A stretch of DNA of 64,000 bases from Spiribacter halobius (lineage in GTDB: Bacteria > Pseudomonadota > Gammaproteobacteria > Nitrococcales > Nitrococcaceae). The stretch's first letter is position 1; the number at the start of each line of letters is the position of its first letter. The notes under the pieces are model-generated. The model saw only the letters and a program-made list of their open reading frames with translations. It made no database searches and was not told the origin of the DNA. Where the stretch lies: assembly GCF_020883455.1 (NCBI RefSeq), contig NZ_CP086615.1, forward strand, positions 4,084,501 through 4,148,500, in the 5' to 3' direction. A program made the position numbers and the translations under genes. Below, one piece after another: positions 1 to 8,034 of this stretch.

Positions 1-816
1 CTCAGGCACGTCACCCCGAACAACCATCCCCCTTACCCGGAAAATGGGCTCAAATTCCACGCCAATATCCGTTAGCGTTGGCACGTCCGGGAAACTCGAG
101 GGTGCCTCCTTAAGGAAGGAGAGGATTGGTTTGAACTGGCCGGAGTTCAGCAGATTGGCGACGTCGCCCGGCTGCTCGAACAATGTGTCAGTGTGGCCGC
201 CCACAAGCGCCGCGTAACGCTCGGTTGGCTTGTCGTAGCTGACCTGCTGAAGTTCAATTCCAACTGACTCAAGCAGGGCGCGGGTACTGATAACCTCCAG
301 TGAGCCCTCATGGCTGATGTTTGCCATGGTGGCACTACCTGGGTTTTCCTCAGCGTACTCAACGAAGCTCTCCCAGTCGGTGAAGCGATCTTCGTCGCCG
401 CGGATATAGATCTGGCTGAACGTGATGTTTCCGATGCCGATAGGCGTCCAGTCGACGGTCGGATTCTCGTCGATGCTGCCCGATGAGTAGAGGGTCAGGA
501 CATCGTCGCTGAACTCGAGGATCGTGTAGCCGTCCGCCGGCGCGGCCATGAAATCCGGTATACCGGCACGGCCTCCACCGCCGGGCTTGTTCACGACGGT
601 GATAGGCACGCCCATTATCCGACCCATCGGCTCGGCCATTGCACGGGCGAACTGGTCGGACCCGCCTCCCGCCCCGAAGGGGACGATCATTGTGATCGGA
701 CGCTCAGGAAATCCGCCCGGCTTATCGGGTACGTCCGCAGCAACGGCGGCGCCTAGCGTCTGCAGTGCGAAAATGCCCGCAACGAGCCCGTACTTTGTGG
801 TCTGCAAGAGTTTCAT
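1..816 (-). CDS. TctC/Bug family solute-binding receptor, partial
   Basis: This is the periplasmic receptor of a tripartite tricarboxylate transporter; such receptors capture small carboxylates. The start at 816 has an AGGAGGAG ribosome site just upstream. About 26 residues form a signal peptide (charged MKLLQTTKYG, hydrophobic core, then AVAA before DVPDKPG). The mature part begins with the family hallmark FPERPITMIVPFGAGGGSDQ. The frame runs off the left edge after 272 residues; the family is usually about 320, so the last 50 or so are missing. It lies 55 bp downstream of the SDR gene on the same strand and is probably co-transcribed with it. The ligand cannot be told from sequence. Confidence 0.9.
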   Translation of the reverse strand, partial: MKLLQTTKYGLVAGIFALQTLGAAVAADVPDKPGGFPERPITMIVPFGAGGGSDQFARAMAEPMGRIMGVPITVVNKPGGGGRAGIPDFMAAPADGYTILEFSDDVLTLYSSGSIDENPTVDWTPIGIGNITFSQIYIRGDEDRFTDWESFVEYAEENPGSATMANISHEGSLEVISTRALLESVGIELQQVSYDKPTERYAALVGGHTDTLFEQPGDVANLLNSGQFKPILSFLKEAPSSFPDVPTLTDIGVEFEPIFRVRGMVVRGDVPE

Positions 817-871
817 TGCTCTCCTCCTGTTATCGGTGCTTTAGCACCGCTATCTCCTCGCCATCGAGGAC

Positions 872-1651
872 TCAATCGCTCATCTCACCTTTACGGAACT
901 TGGCGGCTAGCCAGCCTCCCTCAACCTTGAGTTCCGCACCGGTCACGAAGTCGGACTCCTCGGATGCGAGGAACACCGCGGCCATTGCGATGTCTTCGGG
1001 CTTGCCCCACCTTCCGACGAAATTCTCTTTCTTCCATTCGGGACCGGTTTCCGGGTCATCGGCGAACATCGCGTTAAACGGTGTCGCGATCATCCCGGGG
1101 GCTAAGCAGTTCACCCGAATATCCGCCTCTGCCAGATCGACTGCCATGGACCGGGTAAGCCCGAGGACACCCGTCTTCGCGGCGACATAGCCCGCACGGT
1201 CAGGGCGGCCCATGAAACTGGCGATCGACGCGAGATTTATGATTTTTGCTTTCTCGTTCTTCTTAAGCTCCGGCACGGCAGCGCGGGAGCACAAGAAAGG
1301 GCCGGTCAAGTTGATGTCCAGCATTTTCTGCCAGTCCGCAGTCGTGTGCTCCTCGAACGGTGCCATGGTGCGCGCGCCGGCGTTGTTGACCAGAATATTC
1401 AGTGTGCCGAAGTGCGCGACGGCGTCACGCACGAGGTCTTTTGTGGACTGCTCGTCGGTGACATCGACCTTGATGGCGTGCGCCGCTCCATTCGCCCGCT
1501 CGTTGAGCTTCAATGCGACCGCTTCAGCATTGGGGAGGTTAATGTCAGCAACGACAACGCGTGCACCTTCGCGCACAAAAGCATCGCAGATGCCCTGCCC
1601 GATGCCACTTCCGCCTCCGGTCACGATCGCGACCTTGTCTTTCAACCTCAT
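872..1651 (-). CDS. SDR family NAD(P)-dependent oxidoreductase
   Basis: A classical short-chain dehydrogenase of 259 residues. The cofactor motif TGGGSGIG lies at 11-18, NNAG at 89-92, the active-site serine in the NLASIAS stretch near 142-145 and the YxxxK pair at Y155/K159. An upstream in-frame start would add 13 residues, but ATG at 1651 is preceded by AGGAAG at good spacing and begins with the typical MRLKDKVAIVTGG, so it was chosen. The substrate is unknown. Its neighbours are a carboxylate receptor downstream and a Crp-type regulator upstream, which suggests oxidation of an imported hydroxy-acid; that is inference. Confidence 0.92.
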   Translation of the reverse strand: MRLKDKVAIVTGGGSGIGQGICDAFVREGARVVVADINLPNAEAVALKLNERANGAAHAIKVDVTDEQSTKDLVRDAVAHFGTLNILVNNAGARTMAPFEEHTTADWQKMLDINLTGPFLCSRAAVPELKKNEKAKIINLASIASFMGRPDRAGYVAAKTGVLGLTRSMAVDLAEADIRVNCLAPGMIATPFNAMFADDPETGPEWKKENFVGRWGKPEDIAMAAVFLASEESDFVTGAELKVEGGWLAAKFRKGEMSD

Positions 1652-1792
1652 GATCTTCCTCGCCAAGCGTGGGTTTGCAGGCGACGCCATCGCCGGGTCC
1701 GAAATCTTCCCGACCCGGGCGCAAGGTGTCGTTCTTCGTTGGGAGGTGCGCTCCCGTGTAAATTCACGCTAGGCCTTACGCCCCCAGTGTTC

Positions 1793-1808
1793 TGTCAGCT
1801 AGCTGACA
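1793..1808. promoter_or_regulatory. 16-bp perfect palindrome, Crp-fold operator candidate
   Basis: TGTCAGCTAGCTGACA is a perfect palindrome 142 bp upstream of the SDR start, between it and the Crp/Fnr-type regulator gene. Its TGTCA-N6-TGACA spacing matches the two half-sites of Crp-family operators (TGTGA-N6-TCACA for Crp itself). It is probably the site of the adjacent regulator; the pairing is inferred. Confidence 0.5.
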
Positions 1809-2021
1809 CACGAATCGGAGCCGGGCACGGCATCCGCCAAAGAGGCAGCAGTGGTGCCGGGTCCACAGGACTTACAACTAGGGCACAAAGCCGCGCCGGC
1901 GCAGGTGTGTTACACGAACTGGCAGAGGAGTCCGAAGGGCGGGGACGCCATGGCGCATCCCCTTAAAGAAAAGCGGGAATTTAACGCGTGTGCGGACCCG
2001 GCAGTTACGCTTCTAGCCTCT

Positions 2022-2708
2022 TCACGGGTTGCAGGGGACGAATCGACGAAGGGATTCAGGTTCACGGACCAAGATCCGGCGGCGTACCGTCTCGATGTAC
2101 CCAGCTGCGGCGAAGCGATTGAGTATCATCGTCACTGTCTGCCGTCGGGAGGCAACAATCTGCGCCAGCTCTTCGTGTGAGAGCTTTATCCCCTCAGGCA
2201 GTGGCGATGCTGCGGACGTTTCCGGCTGATAAAGCGCGAGCAACACACGCGCCACACGCTGCTCGACCGTATTGCCAAGGACTTCGTTGATACGTGAATG
2301 AAATGAGCACAGCCGATGGATGAGAACCCGGCTGATGCAAATGGCAAGCAGCGGATCTCGCATCATCAGCGAAAGCACTTGCTCACGGTCCAGACACACG
2401 AGGACTGCGTCGGTCAGGGCGCAGGTACTCGCGTCCCGAATGCCGTCGGAATCCAACGCCGTCAAGCCGATAATTCCACCGGGCACGTGAACACGGAGCA
2501 AGGTCTCCTCGCCGTCACGACTAACCGTCGCAGCCTTTACTGCCCCTTCGAGTAGCAGCCACACGGAATCCGCAGGATCACCCTGATGGTAGATCGACTC
2601 ACCACGGCACTTGCTTACCTGCACTCCTTCCTGGGCCAGGCGCGCGATATACTCATCCGGGTCCGGGTAGGACCGTTCCTGCTCTGCGCCGAAATTGTAC
2701 TCTCGCAT
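2022..2708 (-). CDS. Crp/Fnr family transcriptional regulator
   Basis: A 228-residue regulator with an N-terminal cyclic-nucleotide-binding beta-roll (about 25-130, including the GESIYHQGDPADSVWLLLEGAV stretch) and a C-terminal winged helix-turn-helix (about 170-222) with recognition helix ASRRQTVTMILNRF. The N-terminus lacks the clustered cysteines of Fnr oxygen sensors. The phosphate-binding cassette of true Crp is also not clear, so the effector may not be cAMP. It reads toward the SDR and receptor genes and probably controls them through the palindrome at 1793-1808. Confidence 0.9.
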   Translation of the reverse strand: MREYNFGAEQERSYPDPDEYIARLAQEGVQVSKCRGESIYHQGDPADSVWLLLEGAVKAATVSRDGEETLLRVHVPGGIIGLTALDSDGIRDASTCALTDAVLVCLDREQVLSLMMRDPLLAICISRVLIHRLCSFHSRINEVLGNTVEQRVARVLLALYQPETSAASPLPEGIKLSHEELAQIVASRRQTVTMILNRFAAAGYIETVRRRILVREPESLRRFVPCNP

Positions 2709-3077
2709 TGCGTCACAGCCGCAGGCGCCTTCTGCTCAGTCCTCAATCGAGGAGCGAGTAAACACCACCACGGGCGTTCCTTTTCGTGTGCTCTTCGCTT
2801 CTATGCCATCCGGCGCTTGCTGTCAAACTGCGAACGAATACCGCTCTCCGGCTCGTCGCGCCGCTAGGTAAGCGATGCCGCGCGCCATGCTCCTGCTGTG
2901 ACCTGCCCCCGGAATTAGTACCGGACGACAGTTAGAGCAGTGTATTTCATGAGCCACTGCCTGTGTTTGGACCATCCTCAGGCACAATCCGACCTCCCAA
3001 TACCGAGCGAGCTGAAGGCGCGGCCACGGGCGGGCGCATTCGGCTGATCTAAGCTAGGCACGCGGGGTGCGGAGGCA
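2709..3077. other. Non-coding stretch, nothing recognised
   Basis: About 370 bp between the Crp-type regulator and the small Xre gene. I see no convincing gene, repeat or terminator. It should hold the promoter of the regulator gene, but no clear -35/-10 pair stands out. Confidence 0.4.
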
Positions 3078-3389
3078 TCACTCTGGGTCAGTCGGCATCG
3101 ATGGCGGCTTACCGAGCCCCTCAAGACGCGCCCGGCAGACATCGATATATCCAGCGAGCAGCTCCAAATCGAGTTCGCCAGCGGTGGACTCCACGCGCGA
3201 GATGTCCGCGTGGTCCTTGGCGAGGGCTGTAGCGATTTCGTCTCGGGTGAGCCCAGCGGCACGCCGCAGGCCAACCAAGGCGGTCGCCAATTCCCGACGC
3301 GGCGCCGTACTCAGAATCTCATGGTCTAGCGCCGGGTTCCTGTGGCGCAGCTCCCGGAACGCCTCACGCAAATCCGACGAGTCCGTCAT
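3078..3389 (-). CDS. Xre-type helix-turn-helix protein, antitoxin-like
   Basis: A small protein (103 residues from ATG 3389; a GTG nine bases upstream is possible). An HTH_3 domain occupies about 35-85 (LATALVGLRRAAGLTRDEIATAL, then DISRVEST). Size and architecture resemble HigA-type antitoxins, but no toxin-sized frame lies directly next to it on the same strand. It may be an orphan antitoxin or a small repressor. It sits at the edge of a region full of broken mobile DNA. Confidence 0.65.
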   Translation of the reverse strand: MTDSSDLREAFRELRHRNPALDHEILSTAPRRELATALVGLRRAAGLTRDEIATALAKDHADISRVESTAGELDLELLAGYIDVCRARLEGLGKPPSMPTDPE

Positions 3390-3998
3390 CGCAGCCACCG
3401 TGGCGATCGTCGAGTGTGGGCTACCAGTATAGCGCCACTACCTGACCCCGAGCCGGGGCGGCGAGCTTGTCCCGCGCACGCCAGACGTGCCCCCGCTCCG
3501 ATCAATGGTTCACCTGCCCGAGAAGTTGAACGCCTTGGCATGTCGTCGGGTCGGATTCAGCCCCTCCCCCGGGGGGGGGGTGGGGTCCCTGGGACTGTCT
3601 AAAAGGCATTACGGGATCACCGCCGGAAGTTCATCCGAACGCCCGGAGCTACACCGAAACGCGTCAACTCCAGGAATCTCGGCGGGCGAGGTCCTACGGC
3701 TTGCGGTGGGTGCCTATACCGGGCCCGCAGTTAGACGGCAGCCAAGGTTCTCGCGCCTGCGATCGACGACATCCGGAGAACCATCCGGCCAGCCGCGGGA
3801 ATTCGGGGACGTTGCGCAGGAGAAGCGCGATGAGCAGATCCGGCAAGGGACTCCCGAGGCCATCGAGCAGGACCCTGTCCTGGTGGATGGGCTGCGCGAG
3901 ATGCTGAATGGCCGCCCTCGGAAGGCAGCTATGACCGGTAGCTGTAGACCTTTCGGACACCTGGCGCCCCGTTCCGTCGCGACCGCCTGCGTCTCGAT
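3390..3998. other. Degenerate stretch before the IS66 relic
   Basis: No gene is supported here. A run of C followed by a long run of G lies around 3565-3582. Short open frames on both strands match nothing I recognise. The stretch probably belongs to decayed mobile DNA that continues into the IS66 tnpA relic. Confidence 0.35.
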
Positions 3999-4236
3999 GG
4001 CCACACGCCACCACACCGTCAACGCCAATCAGCTCTGGGGCTGTCGGCGACTCTAACAGCTCGGGGGGCTCGCCGAGTCGACCGGACGCTCGGCACTGAC
4101 CCTGGTCCCGGTGCGCGTGGCGGCCAGCGAGCCGCCACCGGCGTGACCTGAGGTGAACAGCCCACTGCGCTCCGGCAGCCTGGAGATCCAGCTCACCGGC
4201 GACCACCGCATGGTGGTGCGCAGTGGGGCAGACGCA
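3999..4236 (+). pseudogene. Relic of an IS66 tnpA gene
   Basis: This segment aligns along its length with the intact IS66 tnpA downstream (about 4515-4750): GTCAACGCCAA-CAGCTCT, CGGTGCGCGTGGC, GAGCCGCC, GGCAGCCTGGAGATC and CGCATGGTGGTGCGC recur in the same order. Stop codons and small indels break the frame. The similarity ends exactly where the stop codon of the interrupted antitoxin gene begins on the other strand (4237-4239). It is a divergent copy, not a duplicate of the neighbouring element. Confidence 0.75.
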
Positions 4237-4290
4237 TTAAGCGGCTATGCCATGCTCGAGCCGACCAAGTCATGCTTCCACATAACGACC
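4237..4290 (-). pseudogene. 3' end of the IS66-split ParS/Xre-type antitoxin gene
   Basis: Read on the minus strand and joined through the 8-bp duplication to 7071-7463, this piece continues the antitoxin as GGRYVEA, stop, LGRLEHGIAA, stop. The DUF2384 (ParS/MbcA) family normally ends with a motif like V-x-x-L-L-G-R-I-x-x-G-I-x-A, so the match is specific. An in-frame TGA (4270-4272) shows that the gene already carried a nonsense mutation, before or after the IS66 insertion. The expected RES-domain toxin gene should follow the TAA at 4237-4239, but the IS66 relic starts there instead. Confidence 0.7.
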
Positions 4291-4311
4291 GTAAGCGTCC
4301 GGCCAGCACCC
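4291..4311 (+). repeat. IS66 left inverted repeat
   Basis: Begins GTAAGCGTCCGGCCAGCACC. It matches the right end at 17 of 21 positions. Confidence 0.9.
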
Positions 4312-4393
4312 ACTTCTCGTTGTGACGTCGCCTCGCCGATGATCAGCGCTCACGCATAGGCGGGCACTTGTGAGGTGCCCACTTGGAGGCGAG

Positions 4394-4786
4394 GTGGACA
4401 CCATCGATGGGGATCAGACGCTGAGCCGCCAGCGCCGGCGGCGCTTCAGCATTGAATACAAGCGCCGCCTCGTTGAGGAGAGCCTCGAGGGCCCGGACTC
4501 GGTCTCGGTGGTCGCGCGCCGCCACGACGTCAACGCCAACCAGCTCTTCCGCTGGCGCCGGCTCTACCGCCTCGGGGAACTTGGGGCGCCGAGTGAGGGT
4601 TCGGCGCTGAGCCTGCTGCCGGTGCGCCTGGCCGCCTCCGAGCCGCCGCCGGTGCCGCCGGAGGTGAAGAGCGCGGCGCCGTCGGGCAGCCTGGAGATCG
4701 TGCTCGCCGCCGGCCACCGCCTGGTGGTGCGCGGCGCGGCGGACGCCGCGGCCCTGCGCGTCGCGCTCGAGGTGCTCGGGCGATGA
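4394..4786 (+). CDS. tnpA: IS66 accessory protein TnpA
   Basis: The first of the three IS66 genes. About 130 residues from a GTG at 4394 preceded by GGAGG; a GTG at 4370 would add eight. The N-terminal helix-turn-helix (RRFSIEYKRRLVEESLEGPDS, then VARRHDVNANQLFRWRRLY) is of the IS66 OrfA/HTH_21-like type and probably binds the element ends. The C-terminal half is rich in Pro and Ala and ends with GSLEIVLAAGHRLVVRGAAD, as in the family. It overlaps tnpB by ATGA at 4783-4786, which suggests translational coupling. Confidence 0.9.
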   Translation: MDTIDGDQTLSRQRRRRFSIEYKRRLVEESLEGPDSVSVVARRHDVNANQLFRWRRLYRLGELGAPSEGSALSLLPVRLAASEPPPVPPEVKSAAPSGSLEIVLAAGHRLVVRGAADAAALRVALEVLGR

Positions 4787-5130
4787 TCGCGCTGCCCTCG
4801 GGGGTGCGCATCTACCTGGTGGCCGGCGTGACCGACATGCGCAAGGGCTTCGACGGGCTCGCGGCGCTGGTGCAGCAGGCGCTGGCGAAGAACGCCTTCT
4901 CGGGGCAGCTGTTCGTCTTCCGCGGCCGGCGCGGGGATCGGATCAAGGTGCTCTGGTGGGACGGCCAGGGGCTGTGCCTCTATGCCAAGCGCCTCGAGCG
5001 GGGCCGGTTCATCTGGCCGCAGGTGCGCGAGGGGGCGGTGCACCTCACCGCCGCACAGCTCTCGATGCTGCTCGAGGGCATCGACTGGCGCCTCCCGCAG
5101 CGCACCTTCGACCCGCAATGCGCGGCCTGA
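4783..5130 (+). CDS. tnpB: IS66 accessory protein TnpB (Orf2)
   Basis: 115 residues, the standard length for IS66 Orf2. The conserved core is present: VYLVAGVTDMRKGFDGL-like start, GQLFVFRGRRGDRIKVLWWDGQGLCLYAKRLE and a C-terminal L-x-x-LLEGIDW. The protein is required for transposition of IS66-type elements; its biochemical role is not settled. It starts inside the tnpA stop codon and is followed by tnpC after 51 bp. Confidence 0.95.
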   Translation: MIALPSGVRIYLVAGVTDMRKGFDGLAALVQQALAKNAFSGQLFVFRGRRGDRIKVLWWDGQGLCLYAKRLERGRFIWPQVREGAVHLTAAQLSMLLEGIDWRLPQRTFDPQCAA

Positions 5131-5181
5131 ATCGATCCGAAAAAGAGCGACTTGGCCGATCTGCCCGGGTATAATTAGCCG

Positions 5182-6759
5182 GTGCAATCCACCACTCCCC
5201 ATCCGCCTGACGCCCTGCCCGTCGACGCCGCGGCGCTGCGCGAGCTGCTGCTCGCGAGCCGCGCGGAGCTTGCCGCCTCGCAGGCGACGGTGCGCCGCCA
5301 GGCCGAGGAGCTCGAGCGGCTGCGCCTGCAGCTCGCGAAGCTGCGCCGGATGCAGTTCGGGCGCTCCTCGGAGCGGCTGCAGGCGCAGATCGCGCAGCTC
5401 GAGCTCGCCATCGAGGCGCTTGGCGGGGAGCCGGCCGGGGAAGCGGTGGCGGCTCCCCCTGCCACCAAGCCGGCACGGCAGAGCGCGCCGCGCACCCCGC
5501 GGGCGCTGCCGGCGCACCTGCCGCGTGAGACCCAGCGCCATGAGGGCCCCTGCGCCTGCCCGAGCTGCGGCGGGGTGCTGGTCACCTTCGGTGAGGACGT
5601 CTCGGAGGTGCTCGAGTACGTACCGGCCTCCTTCCGGGTGATCCGCCACGTGCGCCCCAAGCAGCGCTGCCGCGCCTGCGCGGCGGTGGTGCAGGCGCCG
5701 GCTGCGGAGCGGCCCATCGCCCGAGGGCTCGCCGGCCCGGGGCTGCTCGCCCACGTGCTCGTGGCGAAGTACTGCGATCACCTGCCGCTCTACCGCCAGG
5801 CGCAGATCTATGCCCGCGAGGGCGTTGCCATCGAGCGCTCCACGCTCGCCGACTGGGTGGGCGCGGCGAGCGCGCTGCTCGCCCCGCTCGGCGAGGCGCT
5901 GGAGCGCCACGTCCTCGGTGGCGCGAGCCTGCACGCCGACGACACGCCGGTGCCGGTGCTCGATCCCGGGCGCGGGCGCACGCGCACCGCGCGCCTGTGG
6001 ACCTACGTGCGCGAGGAGCGCGGCTGGGGCGGCGCGGCCGCCCCCGCGGTGGTCTTCCGCTACAGCGCCGACCGCAAGGGCATCCACCCCCAGCGCCACC
6101 TGGCCGGCTACCGCGGCACGCTCCAGGCCGACGGCTATGCCGGCTTCGGGGCGCTGTACGCCAGCGGGCGCATCGAGGAGGCGGCGTGCTGGGCGCACGT
6201 GCGCCGCAAGTTCCACGACGTGGCCGCGGCCACCGACTCGCCGCTCGCGCGCGAGGCGCTCGCGCGCATCGGCGCGCTCTACGCGCTGGAGGCCGAGATC
6301 CGTGGCCGCCCGGCCGAGGTGCGCCGCGCTGCCCGCGAGGCCCGCGCCGGCCCGCTCGTTGCCGGGCTCAGAACCTGGCTCGAGGAGATCCTGCGCACGC
6401 TCTCGGCAAAATCCGCGCTCGCCGCGGCAGCGGGCTATGCCCTTGGCCGCTGGGAGGCGCTTGCGCGCTACCTCGGCGACGGGCGGCTTGAGATCGACAA
6501 CAACGCCGCCGAGCGGGCGCTGCGCACGGTCGCCCTCGGGCGCAAGAACTACCTGTTCATGGGCTCCGACCACGGCGGGGAGCGCGCCGCACTGATCTAC
6601 AGCCTCATCGGCAGCGCCCGACTCAATGGGCTCGACCCCTTCGCCTACCTGCGTACGGTGCTCGAGCGCATCGCCGAGCATCCGATCCGGGAGATCGACG
6701 CGCTGCTGCCCTGGAACCTGGCCGCCGAGCTGGGCGACCATCGCCGTCAGGCTGCCTGA
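5182..6759 (+). CDS. tnpC: IS66 DDE transposase TnpC
   Basis: A 525-residue transposase of normal family length. In order: an N-terminal leucine-rich coiled coil (about 15-75), a zinc-binding domain (CACPSCGG and, further on, CRACAA), the central RNase H-fold domain with the first catalytic Asp in LHADDTPVPVLDPG, then LQADGYAGFGALY, and the C-terminal glutamate region GDGRLEIDNNAAERALRTVALGRKNYLFMGSDHGGERAA, an IS66 signature. It starts with GTG at 5182. The frame is uninterrupted. Confidence 0.95.
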   Translation: MQSTTPHPPDALPVDAAALRELLLASRAELAASQATVRRQAEELERLRLQLAKLRRMQFGRSSERLQAQIAQLELAIEALGGEPAGEAVAAPPATKPARQSAPRTPRALPAHLPRETQRHEGPCACPSCGGVLVTFGEDVSEVLEYVPASFRVIRHVRPKQRCRACAAVVQAPAAERPIARGLAGPGLLAHVLVAKYCDHLPLYRQAQIYAREGVAIERSTLADWVGAASALLAPLGEALERHVLGGASLHADDTPVPVLDPGRGRTRTARLWTYVREERGWGGAAAPAVVFRYSADRKGIHPQRHLAGYRGTLQADGYAGFGALYASGRIEEAACWAHVRRKFHDVAAATDSPLAREALARIGALYALEAEIRGRPAEVRRAAREARAGPLVAGLRTWLEEILRTLSAKSALAAAAGYALGRWEALARYLGDGRLEIDNNAAERALRTVALGRKNYLFMGSDHGGERAALIYSLIGSARLNGLDPFAYLRTVLERIAEHPIREIDALLPWNLAAELGDHRRQAA

Positions 6760-6770
6760 GCGAAGATCCC

Positions 6771-7019
6771 ATGACCGAGCCCCCGCCACCGGCACTGCCG
6801 AACATCGAGGCCCTGATCGAGGAGGATGGCCAGATCACGGTCGGCCACCTCGACCCGGTCGGCGTCGTCGCCATCGCCAACGACGAGCACAACGCCCTGG
6901 CCATGCTGCGGCGTCGCCGGGGTGAGAACCTCGCCGCGCTGCTGCGCCGGCTCGACGCCGCCGTCCACCTCGCGCTCGAGGAAGGCGAGCGCACCGACGA
7001 GATCAACCCGCCGCGTTAG
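6771..7019 (+). CDS. Small fourth ORF of the IS66 element
   Basis: An 82-residue acidic protein 11 bp after tnpC and inside the right terminal repeat, so it moves with the element. It has no motif I can name; RRRRGENLAALLRRLDAAVHLALEEGE suggests a helical C-terminal half. Similar small frames occur in some IS66 relatives. Its function is unknown, and it may be an accessory or passenger protein. Confidence 0.6.
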   Translation: MTEPPPPALPNIEALIEEDGQITVGHLDPVGVVAIANDEHNALAMLRRRRGENLAALLRRLDAAVHLALEEGERTDEINPPR

Positions 7020-7041
7020 ACCATCCGCCGGCCTGCGCAAG

Positions 7042-7062
7042 GGGTGGTCGTCGTACGCTTAC
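7042..7062 (-). repeat. IS66 right inverted repeat
   Basis: Its reverse complement begins GTAAGCGTACGACGACCACC. It is followed by the second copy of the target duplication TAACGACC at 7063-7070. Confidence 0.9.
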
Positions 7063-7463
7063 TAACGACCTCCTGCCTCGTTACGCAACAGGTCAGCAGG
7101 CGCGGCTCCGTCGAGTGTATGGTTCGCTCGCGTCAACCAGATCACGGCGCGACTGCGGTCGCCGAATACCTCGGTGGCTCGGGCGAAGACGCGGGCCACC
7201 CGCAGAGCCCGCTCCGAGTGGAAAGCCGACAGCCTTGCCGAGCGAGCCTTCGACCGGAGTGTGCTCCTCGAGATGACACATTTCTCGAATGCGGCTGCGC
7301 CCACGCGGCCTAGCATCCGAGCGGCGCTCGACACGGGGACCCCCTTCTCGATGAGTTGGTAGAATACCCGCCAGTCGACCTCGCCCAACGCCACATCCTC
7401 GAGACCATCAAGGTCACCTAGGAAATAGGCGAGGTCCGTTCCGTGTGTGCGCCTAACGCCCAT
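7063..7463 (-). pseudogene. ParS/Xre-type (DUF2384) antitoxin, 3' end cut off by IS66
   Basis: The 5' part of an antitoxin gene of the Xre/MbcA/ParS family, which pairs with RES-domain toxins. From ATG 7463 it reads LAYFLGDLDGLEDVALGEVDW, VFYQLIEKGVPVSSAARML, a helical middle, then the conserved C-terminal ARATEVFGDRSRAVIWLTRANHTLDGAAPADLL. The frame meets a stop just past the IS66 junction, so about 15 residues (LGRLEHGIAA-type tail) are displaced to 4237-4282. No RES toxin gene is present in the window. A longer upstream start (7604) is open but not family-like. Confidence 0.8.
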
Positions 7464-8034
7464 TGCCACCACCGTCCGACGTCGATCGCTGCCCAGTCCG
7501 CACGCTACGTTGGCGCTTCCTGTGCGGTGGTGCAAATTCAACGTCTGGACAGCCGGCACATCCCATCGGTGACCCCGCGTCACTTCTGCCCGTGGTGCAG
7601 CCACCAGTCCTGCCGCGTTGCACGGATGAGCTACGCCTCGATGACGGAACCAGTCGACATGCTGGCTTCTAAGGCGTCGGCTTGCCGCCTGTTACGCAAC
7701 TAGGTGTTGTGTGCCCAGGGAGTGCACTGGAGGAGACCTGCTGGGGCGATCCATAGGGTTCGCGCGGGCTTGTGCTGAGGTCGAGGGGGAGAATGTAACA
7801 ACGGGTGCGCTCAAGACGGACCCGGGCCGCATCACCAACCATGCTGGCCTTGCCACCCCCAGCCATACCGACCAATCCGTCTAGCACTCGCACGCCTGCG
7901 CCGCGCAGCGCCGCGGGTTCTACCCCGTTTCCACGAACGGTGGGGGAAGTCCACACAGCTTGAGGGGGAGGCCTTAGAGCATCTGACACGGCGCGAGAAC
8001 CTTCCAGCAGGGCCCGAGCACCAGCACGACCGCC
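7464..8034. other. Degenerate stretch downstream of the recombinase
   Basis: About 570 bp between the antitoxin start and the 3' end of the split recombinase. Short overlapping frames exist on the minus strand (for example 7669-7989), but none has a recognisable domain. I read it as decayed sequence that also holds the antitoxin promoter. Confidence 0.35.

Larger units (their letters stand above)
4291..7062. mobile_element. IS66 family insertion sequence, complete
   Basis: A 2,772-bp element bounded by inverted repeats that start GTAAGCGT and flanked by the 8-bp direct repeat TAACGACC (4283-4290 and 7063-7070), the duplication length typical of IS66. It carries tnpA, tnpB, tnpC and a fourth small frame, all rightward. 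All frames are intact, so the copy may be active. It is inserted near the 3' end of a ParS/Xre-type antitoxin gene. Confidence 0.95.

Noticed and set aside
3565-3582. C-run followed by G-run as a hairpin terminator
   Set aside because: It is not followed by a T run and there is no convincing gene before it; more likely a simple-sequence tract.
4564-6795. 743-residue minus-strand open frame
   Set aside because: It is antisense to tnpA, tnpB and tnpC of IS66; the sequence is low-complexity Arg/Ala/Gly typical of high-GC shadow frames.
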